From Saccharina japonica (taxonomy: Eukaryota > Sar > Phaeophyceae > Laminariales > Laminariaceae), in NCBI GenBank assembly GCA_008828725.1, contig MEHQ01002400.1:106645-170644 (forward strand): a stretch of 64,000 nt of DNA. The letters run 5' to 3'. How positions within the stretch are numbered: the stretch's first letter is position 1; each line of letters opens with the position of its first letter. The position numbers and the translations under genes were made by a program. The notes beneath the pieces are model-generated. The model was given only the letters and a program-made list of their open reading frames with translations. It ran no database searches and had not been told where the DNA came from. This document shows, piece after piece, positions 1-11,843 of the stretch.

Positions 1-119
1 ATGTGACACCGTCCCCGCCACCCCCCGCTCCCTCACTCTTGTTCGTTCCAACCTCTTTTATTTTGTTTCATGTATATACCCAAACCCCCTTGTTGAATTC
101 ATTCGAATCTGTTACGTAT

Positions 120-347
120 CCATTGAAAGTCCGCCTCGCGAGGGATTTTTTTGAGTAGGATGGAGTTCACGCGTTCATAAGACTCGCCCAACCAGCACCT
201 CACGTGTTCGCTCCGCGGTTATTGGTGCAAGCGAGGAATGCCTGCCTGGTCGGTGTAAAACCAGACGTGCTTCAGTCCCGGCATTGTAGGGGATGCGAGG
301 GTATTTGGTCATATACGACGATTATGGCCATGCCTGACATGAGTACA
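120..347 (+). repeat. Dispersed repeat family X, long copy
   Basis: This stretch reappears, diverged, at 25592-25808, and its last 80 bases recur on the other strand at 13056-13147, 15405-15492 and 24472-24548. Shared landmarks are AGTCCGCCTCGC, CTGCCTGGTCGG, CCCGGCATTGTAGGG and CATGAGTACACC. The repetition is seen directly. I cannot assign a class; there is no clear terminal repeat. It lies just upstream of the coding exon starting near 460, probably in that gene's intron. Confidence 0.6.
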
Positions 348-459
348 CCTCCCCTCCTTCCATGTGCCAACCGCCCGCCCCCTCTCACTCGCCCTCGTGT
401 GTTTTCCGCGTTCTTGTTTTTTATTCTACCCATACCCCCGATACCCCCGTTTTCAACAG

Positions 460-1260
460 TCCGAGCGGAACAGCTGGGCTAACCCTGCCGCTGCCGCCGC
501 CGCCGCTGCAGCATCCGCTTCCGGCCTTACCCCCTCCAAGTCCAAGGCCGGCAGCATCACCGACGACGACCTGCTGGCGCAGCTTGCCGAGGCAGAGATG
601 GAGCAGGGTGACTTCATGGGCGACAACTTCGGCGACGCCTTCGGTGGTGGCACCTCCCCTCCCCAGCAGGTGGTGGCGCGACCTCCCCCAAGCGCGGACG
701 GGCCTCCTGCGGGCCCTTCGAGTGCGTCTGCGTCTGCGTCTGCGAGCGGAGAGGGGAAGGGCTCTGATGGCGCGCTGGGCCCGTCGGGCGCTGTTTCCGC
801 CGGGGTGACGTCTTCTGGTGGTGGTGGTGGGCGGGGGGAGGGCGCGGGGGGTAGCGATAACGATAGCGGAGTCGGGGGGACATCTTCGCCCTTTTCCTCC
901 GCCTCGGCTTCTTCTTCTGCTGCTGCTGCTGCCGCGGTGGGGGAGGGAGCCCCGGGGGGGCACTTGGGACAACAGGGACCCCCCCCTCCTCCGTCGTCGT
1001 CGCCGCCGCGCGAAAACAAGTTGTCGGCGGAGTTTGATTTCGACGCGCCCGATACTATAGCGGGAGGGAAATCTCCGACCCGTGGGCAGGGATCCGCGGT
1101 CGGGGGGGGGGCAGCGGGGGCTAAGCCTCAGGCTAAGGCTGCGGCGTCTGGGTCGCTTGAGGACGAGCTGAGCCAGCTGGAGGAGTTAGAGAGGGAGCTT
1201 GGGATCATGGGGGTGGTAGGGAGTTCGGGCGAGGGTGGCGGTGAGGGGACGGGGGCGGGT

Positions 1261-1330
<70 letters not shown>

Positions 1331-1410
1331 CGGAGGCTGGTAAGGAGGATCAGTTTGACATGGACAACTTGGACGAGCTGGAGGGTTACTTGGAGAGCTT
1401 GGCGAAGTGA
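460..1410 (+). CDS. 3' exon of a low-complexity acidic protein, function unknown
   Basis: The frame is open from a plausible splice acceptor (TTTTCAACAG at 450-459) to a TGA at 1408-1410. The protein starts with an alanine-rich stretch (NPAAAAAAAAASASG), then an acidic segment (ITDDDLLAQLAEAEMEQGDF). Long Ser/Ala/Gly/Pro-rich linkers follow, then FDFDAPDTI, a coiled-coil-like DELSQLEELERELG, about 23 glycines encoded by the run of 69 G, and the C-terminus DNLDELEGYLESLAK. The short acidic-leucine islands separated by disordered linkers, and the stop right after a conserved-looking helix, suggest a real exon. The C-terminal helix faintly resembles ESCRT-III MIT-interacting tails, but the Arg and Asp positions do not fit, so I do not assign a family. 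Earlier exons would lie before the window. The long open frames on the other strand here are GC-rich shadows. Confidence 0.55.
1261..1329 (+). repeat. Uninterrupted run of 69 G in coding sequence
   Basis: Every base from 1261 to 1329 is G. It stays in frame (23 Gly codons). It is likely to be length-variable and prone to G-quadruplex formation, or its length may be a sequencing or assembly artefact. Confidence 0.95.
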
Positions 1411-1548
1411 AACGGCCGGTTGTGAAACGGTCGATGACTGAGACGGTCGGTGATGGAACGGGCAATGGAATGACCGATTATGAAACGGTCGATGAAATGA
1501 AACGGCCGATGAAACGGTCGATGAAACGGCCGACCGACCGTCGTCCGT
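1404..1548 (+). repeat. Tandem 12-bp-type minisatellite (GATGAAACGGYCG)
   Basis: Just after the stop codon the motif GATGAAACGG(C/T)CG repeats about ten times with small changes. It lies in the probable 3' UTR of the preceding exon. Confidence 0.8.
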
Positions 1549-1715
1549 CCGTCGAGCCATCTGTGGGTCTCTGCCTTGGTGCCACCTTTTTTGTTGCCGC
1601 AGCCGGCGTCCGAAGTCCCGTTTCCTTGAGGCAGCGCGTCGATCGGAGTAATTTGATTGACCATGTCACCCCACGCATTTTTTTTCGTTTTTTCTGCTGA
1701 CATTGACGGCCGCGG

Positions 1716-1862
1716 CGGTGGTAGCCTTGGCGGTGGTGGTGGTGGTGGACGGAGGTGGTGGCGGTGGTGGCGATGGCGGTAGCGGTGGAGGCTGAGGGGG
1801 CGGTGGCGTTGGCGGTGGTGGTGGTGATGGTGGTGGTGGCGGTGGTGGTGGTGGCCGGAGGA
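1716..1862 (+). repeat. GGT/GGC trinucleotide-rich repeat
   Basis: About 150 bases of mixed GGTGGT, GGCGGT and GGAGG units. It encodes poly-His/Pro on the other strand but shows no gene-like features. Confidence 0.8.
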
Positions 1863-2446
1863 GGGGCGGGGTGTGTACTGCTGCTGTGAGCAATCCCACG
1901 GTAGGGGTACCACTTTTAGGCTCAACATTTCCTGACCGGTTGTACTCCTTACGTGAGTAACCACCGGATACTAATCATATTTTACTGGTGTATTTGTTTT
2001 TGGACTACCGCATTGGAAGGTTTGGTCGAGTTGCGCGAGCGAATGTTCCCGAAGTTCTGGCTCGGGTGAGATATTGAGCTCCTCATGTGAGGAGCTCAGA
2101 AAATTCCGCTGCGCCCCTACCGTGGGATGGCTCCTGTGTCCGGTATTTGTGTAGACTCTGCTGGGGGGTATTGACCGCGTTTCTCTCTCCGTTCTTGTCG
2201 CGAAGGGGAGGCAAGCGTTTTTTTTTTTTTCCCCGGCGGGGGACGCGAGCGTCGTACCTCGTGTACTCCGTTTGTGCTCCGGTGCACCCCAGTTACTTTG
2301 TGCGCGGAGAGCGAGCGATGTTTTTGCTCCGGAGTATACTTGATACTATTAATGTTAAACCCTTTACATGTTAAGCTGGGGAACAGCGCGGCAACGCATG
2401 TCGTTGCCGTGTTCTGCTATTAATATTTACTCTTTTTCTTTACTTG
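1863..2446. other. No gene seen; fragment of MITE family B
   Basis: No convincing coding sequence. Around 2070-2125 a palindromic GAGCTCCTCATGTGAGGAGC is followed by GCGCCCCTACCGT, which matches the right-end region of MITE family B (compare 11760-11839). The T run at 2220-2231 is the only other obvious structure. Confidence 0.4.
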
Positions 2447-2568
2447 ATGGTAAAGCGACGTAAAAATTGAGTGAGACGGGCGTGCTTACGATTCAGCCGT
2501 CTTGGAGTAGTAAAGCGACGTGGATCTTGAGGGTAAGGGTGGATGTGCTTACGATTCGGCCGTCTGTG
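2447..2568 (+). repeat. Two tandem ~61-bp repeats
   Basis: GGTAAAGCGACGT through GTGCTTACGATTC and GCCGTCT occurs twice back to back with diverged middles. No coding capacity is evident. Confidence 0.7.
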
Positions 2569-2724
2569 ATCGTCCGGGGACATCCGGGCCACATCCCCGG
2601 GTTTCCTAGGTGGATATGGATCGGTCCACCCGGTGACCTCTGATACGTCTTGGAAGGAAGCGCGTGCAGCATGGGTACGCGTATCGCCACGCTGCGCCCG
2701 CGTCGTACAGTGCGGTAGTTGGTT

Positions 2725-2914
2725 GGCCTCTCTATAGCGCCGGTTGCCTTCTATAGTAGTAGTGCCTGCCTGTGGAATCGCTTGGCACAGATCGGATTCA
2801 CCAGTCAGTGTGGTACGTAGTGTGCGGAGTATTGCCGGTTGCTGCTATATGTACTGTAGTAGTCGCTGGTATTGTTGGCTGGCGTATAGCGGCACTTTAG
2901 AGGCAACCGGCACT
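2725..2914 (-). mobile_element. MITE family C, diverged copy
   Basis: Same family as 5112-5301, 45428-45606 and 59849-60012. It starts near CTCTATAGCGCCGGTTG and contains the shared core AATCGCTTGGCACAGAT, then CTGGTATTGTTGGCTGGCG and a closing GCGGCACTTTAGAGG. The orientation matches the copy at 45428 and is opposite to those at 5112 and 59849. It is non-coding. Confidence 0.65.
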
Positions 2915-3925
2915 ACTACTACTACTGTATAATATTGGACACATCACCTTACCTATATACCTGGTACCTCTTACGCCCGGGTTGCTTTTCATGCGGCTGA
3001 TGGTGTAACCGTCACTTTTTTTTGTAACCGTTACTTTTTTTTTGTAACGTCACTTTCAAGCCCCTACTAAGGAGTTTCAAGAATGTTCTCGCTGAAAGAA
3101 AGAGCGAGACGCAACATTTGTTTTTTGCAACAAACTGTCCGTTGTTTTTTTAGGCGCTGCCGAAAGATCTGTACACCAACAAACAGCGGGGTAGTATCAT
3201 TTTGCTTTTTAATCGGTTTGATCCGGGTCTCCCGTACCCTCTTCTTACGCCACCGCCATCACCGTGCTCTTCGTTGTGTGGAATGACAAGGTATTATTGC
3301 ACCCGATCCATTGTTCACTTCAACACTACGATTTGAATTGGACGCAACCCACTGAAACAACTGTTACTGTTGCTTTCACAACACAGGGTCCGAAGGCGCA
3401 CATTTTCCCAATTTTAGTCTTGAGTGCATTCATTCGAGAACGACTCAGATTCATTCATTCATTAATTGCTGCTGCTTGCTGTGTCGTAGATCGTAGAGGT
3501 ACTGTGCAACACGACACTTAATTGAACCTCGGACGTAATCTGGGTTGTGTGCTGGCAAGCAGGCACGGCCAACAACTCAAGTCACTGGCTGTTGTTATAT
3601 TTTTTGTGTCTACCAACGTTTTGCCAGACACCGCCTGGCTACGTACTCGTATAGATCTGAAGATCGCCAGAAAGATACCGGCGTAAATCATCGCCGACTA
3701 TTCTCATAAATGAGTTTATTATGCATCGTGACGGCACTCCCGCGTGCTCGTCCCCCCGTTCCCCGCGAATGCACCGCCCGCCCAAATTTGCCTACGGCAG
3801 CTGCTGGTGCTGAAGCCGCGCAGAGCTCTCATGATCTTCAGCCAGGCAGTGACTCGCTCCAGCTCCGTCCGTGAAGCCAACTCATTCCGAACCCCGCAGG
3901 AAAACGCCCCCCGAACCCACACAAC
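2915..3925. other. No supported gene; short T-rich tandem repeats
   Basis: 3005-3055 has three copies of GTAACCGTNACTTTTTTTT. The GC-rich part 3719-3925 is open in one plus and one minus frame, but neither has recognisable protein character, so I leave it unassigned. Confidence 0.35.
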
Positions 3926-4254
3926 ATGAACTCCTCTTCTTCTTCTCGTATGAATAACTTGTTTGTAGCTTGTGTGTCATACATAGCACGAGTATCGTAC
4001 TGGTACGATACAGTAGGGTTGCCGTTGTCGCAAAATCCGCGTGTCGCGGAAATGGCCAGGAACGACGACTACTTCTCCGTCGGAAAGCTGGAGGTTGGCG
4101 GTCTAGAGATCCGCGTCCGATACAGAACTCGATGCGTTGACGATGTGTTCCGCACGAGGAAGAAGAAGGCAGAACAACAACTGCTGCCGTCTCCGGCAAG
4201 CACCACGAGCAACGCTTCGCAGCGGCAGGAGGATCTTCTCCAAACAAACTACGA
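3926..4254 (+). CDS. Candidate first exon, unknown protein
   Basis: An ATG at 3926 opens a frame that runs to a possible splice donor (CTACGAG|GTACAG at 4254/4255). The later part reads like real protein: NPRVAEMARNDDYFSVGKLE, then VGGLEIRVRYRTRCVDDVF and a basic stretch RTRKKK. A Ser/Thr/Gln-rich linker follows. The first thirty residues are less convincing, and the true exon may begin after an internal acceptor near 4013. I do not recognise the family and found no partner exon downstream, where the satellite array begins. It could be an orphaned or decayed exon. Confidence 0.3.
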
Positions 4255-5111
4255 GGTACAGTACGTATGTATGATATATATGCTCTTATGCTCTCCCCTT
4301 TGTCAGGTGTGTTCGACGTGGAGTGGTTGTCCGTTTTGCTGAGGGAAGGGAGGGCAACAACAACACGTCGCGCCGGTGTACGTAGCGCGGTTCCTCACAG
4401 GCGGCAATGTAAAACGGAGAGCGGAGAGTGAGCACGTACGTACGTATCCTCTGGTATGTCGTTATCGGTGCGCAGAAAGATATATAGCGGTACCAGAAAG
4501 ATATATACCGGTACCATGTACCAAAGATACTATGAAAGCCGAGAGTTTTGTTTGAGCCGTATCTTTGGATCCTCCGCTTTGATAACGAAGACAGACACAT
4601 GTATGTGCTCAACATTATGTGGGAAATGCTCTTCTTGTAGTTGTTGCTTTCTACTGTACTTCCAATCAGGTTTATGGATGTTTCAGGTGAGAACCAGCGT
4701 GCGCATGCCTATATGTGTGTACGTACGGTATGTATGTTATACTACCGCTATACTACCGATGGATCGTACGAAGTAAATAATATACGGTGGATGCCGAGGA
4801 TACCCGTCATATATTTGGATCCTTTTTCGGTTTGTGCTCTGATGATATGAAGACAGACACACAATCCTCGTGCTGAGCACCGATATGATACGTTTCTCCT
4901 GGGGACCTTATCACTTATCACTCCCTTGTTCGAACCAACCTGGGGTGTTTGGATGGTATACTATTTGGTCCGGGCACACCGCGTGCTCAAAGCGATACCG
5001 TGGATGCCGAGGTTTCATGTCTGACTCCATCCGGTATCTTTGGATACTTTCTAAGCGTATGGTGTAATACGAAGACAGACACACGTGGCCAACAAAGATG
5101 TATGCTATCAT

Positions 5112-5301
5112 AGAGGTCCCTGTATAGTGCCGGTATGCATGCGCCAGCCAACAATACCGGCACTATTTCGGCAACCGGCACTATATACTCCGCACACTTC
5201 CACACCCCGGTGAATTCCATCTGTGCCAATACGCGATTTCATCGGCACTATAGCGGGCAACCGGCACTATAGAGTGACCACAGGCACTATAGAGGGACCA
5301 C
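5112..5301 (+). mobile_element. MITE family C copy
   Basis: It begins GGTCCCTGTATAGTGCCGGT and ends ACCGGCAC..GGCACTATAGAGGGACC. The motif CCGGCACTATA is repeated several times inside, in both orientations, so the element is almost a set of nested ends. It is non-coding and inserted in the satellite array. Confidence 0.8.
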
Positions 5302-5766
5302 TACGTACTGTACGTGGGGTGTTGCCGCCTCAGGCTTATGAATGACGCCGCTGGTCAAAAACAGCGAGGGTCGTGCTCATACATACATCATACCGTGAAG
5401 TCCGAGGGCACAAGTCATACCTTCGGATCCGATGTCGGTGTGTCCTATTTAATACGCTGGTACCAGGTACGAGGGTATGATGCAAAGATCCGCCTCAAAT
5501 GGCTGGGATTCCAATGTCGCCAATAATTACTGGGCAAATCTTACGGACCCTGCGCTATCGCAAAAACTTCGAACTCGCACGGCCTGTATCTTATAAACTG
5601 ACAACTGCCACGGAGAGCACTCGCAGAAAGGATATACGCAGCAGAAAATCGTTCTTCCAAGTTCCCCGCCAGATATATACGGCCGCTGAAATGATGCAGA
5701 AATAAATATTTCAGAAAGTCGAGATACTACGTACTGTTTCCGTACATACAACACCTACAGTAAATA

Positions 5767-5945
5767 CAGTACAGGGCACCTACGATAATTATAAACTGGA
5801 AAGCTGGTCAAGGCTGGGTTTCTTATTTGAGAGAGGGCGCTTTCTACACTAATTTCAGTATAACGACTCTCGAATTTTATATTTTCCCTTTCAATCTCAG
5901 CCTGGCTTTCTTTTACTGGCCTGTTTCTTAATATTTAGGTGTTCA
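5767..5945 (+). mobile_element. MITE family G, degraded copy
   Basis: It starts CAGTACAGGGCACC and shares GGCTGG, TTCTTATTTGAGAG, GCTTTCTACACT, ATAACGACTC and CAATCTCAGCCTGGCTTTCT with the better-kept copy at 52810-52982. The right end is eroded. Confidence 0.65.
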
Positions 5946-6142
5946 GCAGTAGGTCTCCACATAAAATATGCTTTTCGGAGGTACGTGTGGTTCCCTTTGC
6001 ACCAACCAGGGGGTTTGGATGGCGCTGGCCAGAAACAGCGAGAACACCGGTGTGATGTATCGCGCTCTAAGATATACTGTCAACGCCGAGGTTACTCGTC
6101 GTTTCTTTGCATCCGTTGTTACACCAGTAGCCTGTGCTACTT

Positions 6143-6246
6143 CGGGGGACCAGTGTAAATAGGACCAAATGTCGTTAGTAAAAATAGGTAAATATCTATT
6201 TTTTTGTGCGTACCGTAGATCCTATTTACTACATTAGCCCACCCCG
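6143..6246 (+). mobile_element. MITE family A copy
   Basis: Ends CGGGGGACC..TAAATAGGACC and GATCCTATTTACTA..CCCCG are inverted repeats around the shared core GTTAGTAAAAATAGGTAAAT. It is non-coding and about 104 bp. Confidence 0.8.
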
Positions 6247-6289
6247 TAATAGGATACTAGGGATCTAGACATCAATTACCTGGTAATTT

Positions 6290-7885
6290 GACATTTTTAT
6301 GGCATGCCATGGGTCGATCATGCGTGTCGCCATGACATCGCCATGATATCACCATGAACCTTCATGGCACTCCATGTGACTGGCCATGTATCATGGGTCT
6401 GTCATGGCGTACCATGAAGGTCAATGGCAATGCCATGGCACTTCCATGAACTTATCACATGGGTCTGTCATGATGAACCATGGAGGTCCAGGGCATTGGG
6501 GGTCCATGACATTGCCATGGCATTGCGATGAACCTTCACCGTGCCTCTTGAACTTCTCCATGACCGGCCATGGGTTTGTCATGGCGTACCATGAACTCCT
6601 CTCTTTGACCTACCACGGCTCTGTCGTTGTTCTGTCATTTCGTGTTGTAAAGGCCCATGGCATTGCCATCAACTCCCATGGGTCTGTCATGACGTATAGG
6701 TATTGCCATGAACCTCCATGGTACCCCATGACGTCCCATGGGGTCTTTCATGACGTATGGTGCCATGAACTTCTCCATGACCTGTCATGGGTCTGTCATG
6801 GGCGTACCACGAAGGCCCGTGGTACTGCCATGGCATTTCCATTAACGTCCATGACGTCCCATGGGTCTTTCATGACGTATGATACCATGGACCTCTCCAT
6901 GACCTGTCATGGGTCTGTCATGGGCGTACCACGAAGGCCCGTGGTACTCTGCCATGGCATTTCCATTAACGTCCATTGGTGCGTCATGGCGTACTACGGA
7001 GGCCCGTGGCATTGTCATGGCATCGCCAGGGTATTCATCCCATGTCATTGCGCCATGAACTTCCATGGTACGCCACGATCTGCCACGGTTCTGTCATGGC
7101 GTACCACGAACTTCTCCATACCATGAACTTCTGCATGGCAACGCAAAGACGACGCCATGGCAGTGCTTTGCATTGCTATGACATCGCCACGGGTTGCCAT
7201 TTTTTTTTTTTTTTTTGCCACGGGTTGCCATGGGCTGCCAGGGCAACGCCATGGCAACACATAGCGACACCACATGGCCGCCCATAGCGACACCATGGTA
7301 ATACCATGGCAGATGCCATGGCCGTGGTAAGTATTGCCATCGCATTGCAATAGGTTACCGTGGCATTGCCCTGATGGCCGATGGCAATGGCGTGGGCTGC
7401 CATGGCATTGCCGGGACAACCCATGGCGACACCATCCATGGCTACCCATAAAAAAGCAATGGCGACACCATGTACACCCCATCCATGGCAAAGTCACGGC
7501 AATAACAAGGGATTTCGCCGTGGTGTCGCCATGGGATACCATGGCATTGCCATGACAGCCCATGGCAATGCTATGGCATCTCACCGTAACACCATGGACA
7601 AACCCCTTGAAACTGCAATGACATTGCCATGGGTTGCCTTGGCATTGCCATGGATGGGCTGTCATGGCATTGCCAAGGACTGATGTCGTGGCAATGCAAT
7701 GCCATGACATGTTCATGGCATTGCCATGGCATTACCATGGAATACGATGGGCTGTTCCATGGTACTGACATTGGGCCAATACCTGGCAAGCTACCATGGT
7801 ATTTTGCATGGAATACCAAGAAATAACGCGGCGTGAAACCTCACGGCATTACCACGACAACAGTCCATGGCACCCCCATGGCTTT
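6290..7885. repeat. CCATGG-based palindromic low-complexity block
   Basis: About 1.6 kb composed almost wholly of variants of CCATGGCATTGCCATGG and CATGGGTCTGTCATGGCG. Because the core CCATGG (and GCCATGGC) is its own reverse complement, both strands look alike and all six frames carry long spurious open frames rich in His, Gly, Met and Trp. Within it, 6775-6990 holds a tandem duplication of about 120 bp (GACCTGTCATGGGTCTGTCA). It lies inside the 210-bp satellite array. Confidence 0.9.
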
Positions 7886-8300
7886 GCTAACGTATGTATA
7901 TATTACCCAGGTATATTGATGGGAATGATCGACAACAGCTATCGCACCGGTGCAGCGTGCTCGAAACGATAACGTGGAATATTATGGATATCCACCATGT
8001 ATTTTGACTTTGGATCCTTGGTCACAGCTTCTTCTGCTTACGATACGAAGACAGACACACGTGCCAAACTCCAACATGATATGAGGTGCTGTTGAAGATG
8101 CCACCCCCTACGTATACGAACCAGGTGTGTATGCATACGGACGGTACTGGTCAGCAACAGCAAACGTACCGGGATATCTGTATGTACATCGCGCTCACAA
8201 CGATACCGTGAATACCGTGGTTACCCGTCATATCTTTGGATCGATTTGTCCGTTTGTACGATAGATATGAAGACAGACACACGTATTCAATATTACTATT

Positions 8301-8400
8301 ACAGAGGACCATAGTAAATAGGACCAAATACTGCTGGTAAAAATAGGTAAACATATAGGTTTTTGTGTGTACCATAGGTCCTATTTTCTATGCCCCCCCG
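8301..8400 (+). mobile_element. MITE family A copy
   Basis: AGAGGACCATAGTAAATAGG at the left and TAGGTCCTATTTTCTAT with a C run at the right form the inverted ends. The core TAAAAATAGGTAAACATATA matches the other copies. Confidence 0.8.
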
Positions 8401-11400
8401 CAATACACACGCAGGAAGAATGTGTTTTCCCCGTGTATCAACCAGATATAGTCATGAATGCTACTGGTCAACAACCGCAATGGCCGTAAGGGGTATATCG
8501 TGATCGAAACGGTGCCGTGGATATCGTGGTTACCCGCCATATCTTTGCATCATATATACCTGGTATGTCAGTTTGTACTACAGTATTCGTACGAACAAAG
8601 ACAGACACACGTTACGTGGTCAAACAACGTATGGCATGGTGAGGTGGTGCTCTTAAAAGGGTTGTCCCCTTCTTTTCACCACGTCTATTTATGGATGGTA
8701 CTACTGTTCAGTAACACGGTGTACCGTATTTTAAACGATACCGAGGGTACCGGGGTTCTACCCGTCACATACTTGGATCCTTGGTCAGTTTGTGCGGTAA
8801 TTAATACCTGGTACGAAGCCAGACACCTCCACACGCACTCAACTTGAAAAAGCACACGAGGGGCTCTTAGAGGCGTTGTTCCCTTTGATCAATCACGTTT
8901 GTTTATCGATGGTACTGGTCAACAGCCAGAAGGTATACTTCGTATGGCGTTAAGTCGTGCTCAAAACTAATGCCGCCGTGAAGACTGTTTTTACACTTTT
9001 TACCCGTCATATCTTTGGGCGTTTTGTGGCTACCATAAATAAGTTCAGTTATCAAACAAACACACATAATAGAACCATCATGCCTAATTCTCTCTTTGCG
9101 AACAAACCACAGATTATTCTGGGAAGGTTCCATTTCTCTAATATTACTCTCCTTATATATTTAGACCCTTTGTCAGATGGTGCTGTGATACGAAGAAGAC
9201 AAGACACACGTGCCCAACGTAAGTATAGGATTTGAGAAGTGCTCTTAGAAGTGTTGTCCCCGTATATCAACCGTGTTGTTCATGGATGATGCTGGTCATA
9301 ATTCGCGAGCGTACCGGAATATCTTGCCCAAACTGACACCATGGTTACCCGTCACATCTATCTGTATTTGGATCCTTTGCCAGTTTGTGCGGTACGTTAC
9401 GAAGACAAGACACACATACAAGTGCTTAACCTAAATATCTTTAATCGTCATATCCAGCTTGATCCTTTGTCAGCTTGTGCTGTATTACGAAGACAGACAC
9501 ACGTGCTCCTCCTGAATAGGGCATGCGGTGCTATAGAGATCTATTACATTTCCGTATACGGTATCAACCAGGTTTATGGATGTTACGTCATAAAACCGTG
9601 AATGTCCCGGTGTACGCATCGTGCTCAAACTGATACAGTAAATACCGTGGTTACCCGTCATATCTTTGGATCCTTTGTCCGTTTGTGCTATGATCCGAAG
9701 ACAGAGGAGAGAGGCACGCGTTTTCAACCAAAATTGATACCTGGTATTCAATACTCTTAGAGGTGTTTTCTCCTCGCATGCCAACCAGGTTTAAGGATGG
9801 TACTGGTCAGAAACAGCGAACGTGGCCGTGCTCAAACTGATCCCGTCAACATTTGAATCACCCGTATTACAACAGTGTCTGTGTATGGTTTATCAGCTTG
9901 CCCTATGATACGAAGACAGACACACTTGCTCAACCTACAATAAATAGGGTACTACAACCGTCGTATCTTTTGACCGGTTGTCAATTTGCGCTATTCTACG
10001 AAGAAGGCAGACGCACGTGCTCAACCTGAACACGGGTATCGTCTCTTTAGGTCAACCAAGTTTTTTATGGGTGATACTGGTCAAAAATAGCGAACGTACC
10101 GGCATATTGTGCCCAATACGATATGTATCGCGAACACCGTTGCTACCCGTCATATATTTGGACCCTTTGTCTGTGTGTGCTATGATACGAAGACAGGCAC
10201 ACTTGCTCAATGGAAATAGGGTATGAGGTAGGTGCTGCTGGAGGTTTTGTTCGCCTGCAGTATACCACACCTCTTGATGGATAATATTACTGGTCAGCAA
10301 CAGCAAACGTATATATCGTGCTTACAACGATGTGTACCGTGGATACCGTCGTTATACCCGTCATATCTTTGAATCATTTGTCAGTTGGTGCTATGACACA
10401 AAGACCGAGTACATCATACAACCCGTTAACTAGAATCTTTAAGGGATTATGTTGTCTTAAAAATTGTGTACATGTGGTCCGCATATATATTATCCGAATC
10501 GTGGTCCGCGCTTGGAATGTTCTCGCAATTTTCTCGCTAGATGCAAAAGCGGTGCAGCCGCGTTTCTCACCCGTTTCTGGTCCGTTTTTGGGTCCGGTTT
10601 GGGTTAGGGAGCTCCGAAGACCCGGCGAACGTGCTCAACGGAAATAAAAGGCAGCAGTAGGTGCTCTTAGAGGTGTTGTTCGCCTGTATCAGCCAAGATA
10701 ATGGGTTTTGTTACTTGTGCTGGCCATCAACGGCAAACATACCGATATTATAACGTGCTCAAAACGATATAGTGAGAACCGTGATTTACCCACCATGTCT
10801 TAGTATTCTTCGTCCGTTTATGCCTTGGCATGAAGACAGGCATACGTGCTCAACGGAAATAGGGTATGAGGTGCTATTGTGGGCCTACATCAACGATTTT
10901 CATGGATATAATGTCTGGTCATCAACAGAAAACGTACCGGTATATCGCGTTCTAAACGATATCTTGAAAACCGTGGTTTACCCGTCATATCTTTGTATCC
11001 TTTGTCCGTCTATGTTACTGTGCGTACCTATTCATAGTATGCCACGAAGATAAACACACATGGTCAACGGGCATAACTGGTAAAAAAATCACGAGGTACT
11101 TAGAAGTGCTGTCCCCATATATCAACCACTGGTCAGCAAAGGCAAACGTACCCACAGATCGTGCTCAAAACGATACCGTGAGTACCGTGCTTACCCGTAA
11201 TATATTTTGGCTGCTTGGTCAGTTTGTTCTGGTCCTGTGCTATGCTACGAAGACAGACGCAGCCTTCGCTGCCTGCTCCATATAATATACCAAATCATGC
11301 CACAGGTTCATCAAACCAACGCCTGCTCACCCCCGACCCGACTCAAACTAAGCAAGATATGAGGTGCTCTTAGGCATGCTGTCTCCTTGTATCAATCACG

Positions 11401-11517
11401 CTCTCCATGGATGCTACTACTACCGTCGTCAGCAGCAACGGCAAACGTACCGGTACATCGTGCTCAAAATGGCACGAAGACAGACAGACGCACGTGAATA
11501 CTGGTCTGATTTCGTCG

Positions 11518-11839
11518 GACGCGTGCTACGATAGGGGTGTAGACTATACAGTAGTACAGCAGCACTTTGTTTTTTTGCCTTAAAAGGCAAATGCTTTCTA
11601 AATGACGGGGCTCCTTAAGCCCGAACTCGTCGTCCGAAAGTCAGACTTGTTTTGCAATACGACTGTATGCATGCCTATATAGACAGGCCATTTATACCAT
11701 AGGATTGATTGTTCATCGGGTCGCACTTTCATTTTGATCAAAACCCGCTTTTAAGTGGTAATAGTATAGAGCTCCTCATCTGAGCTTGATATCCCCAGGT
11801 GAAAACAAGGGTGCATTTCTACCGTACGTAGCACGTGTC
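11518..11839 (+). mobile_element. MITE family B, complete copy with 4-bp target duplication
   Basis: It starts GACGCGTGCTACGATAGGGG and ends CTACCGTACGTAGCACGTGTC, an inverted pair. It is flanked on both sides by GTCG (11514-11517 and 11840-11843). Inside are the family landmarks AAATGACGGGGCTCCTTAAG, a GGCCAT..TTCATCGGGT box and AGAGCTCCTCA. It is non-coding and 322 bp. It terminates the satellite array. Confidence 0.85.
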
Positions 11840-11843
11840 GTCG

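Larger units (their letters stand above)
4480..11510 (+). repeat. Diverged ~210-bp satellite array with interruptions
   Basis: Landmarks recur in fixed order: a CAACCAGGTTTATGGATG-like start, ACTGGTCA..AACAGCGAACGTACCGG, CGTGCTCAAAACGATACCGTG, TACCCGTCATATCTTTGGAT, and CGAAGACAGACACACGTGCTC. The GAAGACAGAC box lies near 4588, 4851, 5071, 8048, 8269, 8598, 9401, 9489, 9699, 9914, 10190, 10400, 10615, 10831, 11046, 11249 and 11477. Steps are mostly 200-216 bp, with some truncated units of about 86 bp. Units are too diverged to be a young array. The array is broken by MITEs (families A, C, G) and by the CCATGG block at 6290-7885. There is no coding potential, and the short frames across it have no shared product. 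Confidence 0.85.

Noticed and set aside
6386-7716. Long overlapping open frames on both strands (up to 246 codons)
   Set aside because: They are products of the CCATGG repeat; composition follows the repeat and all frames are equally open.
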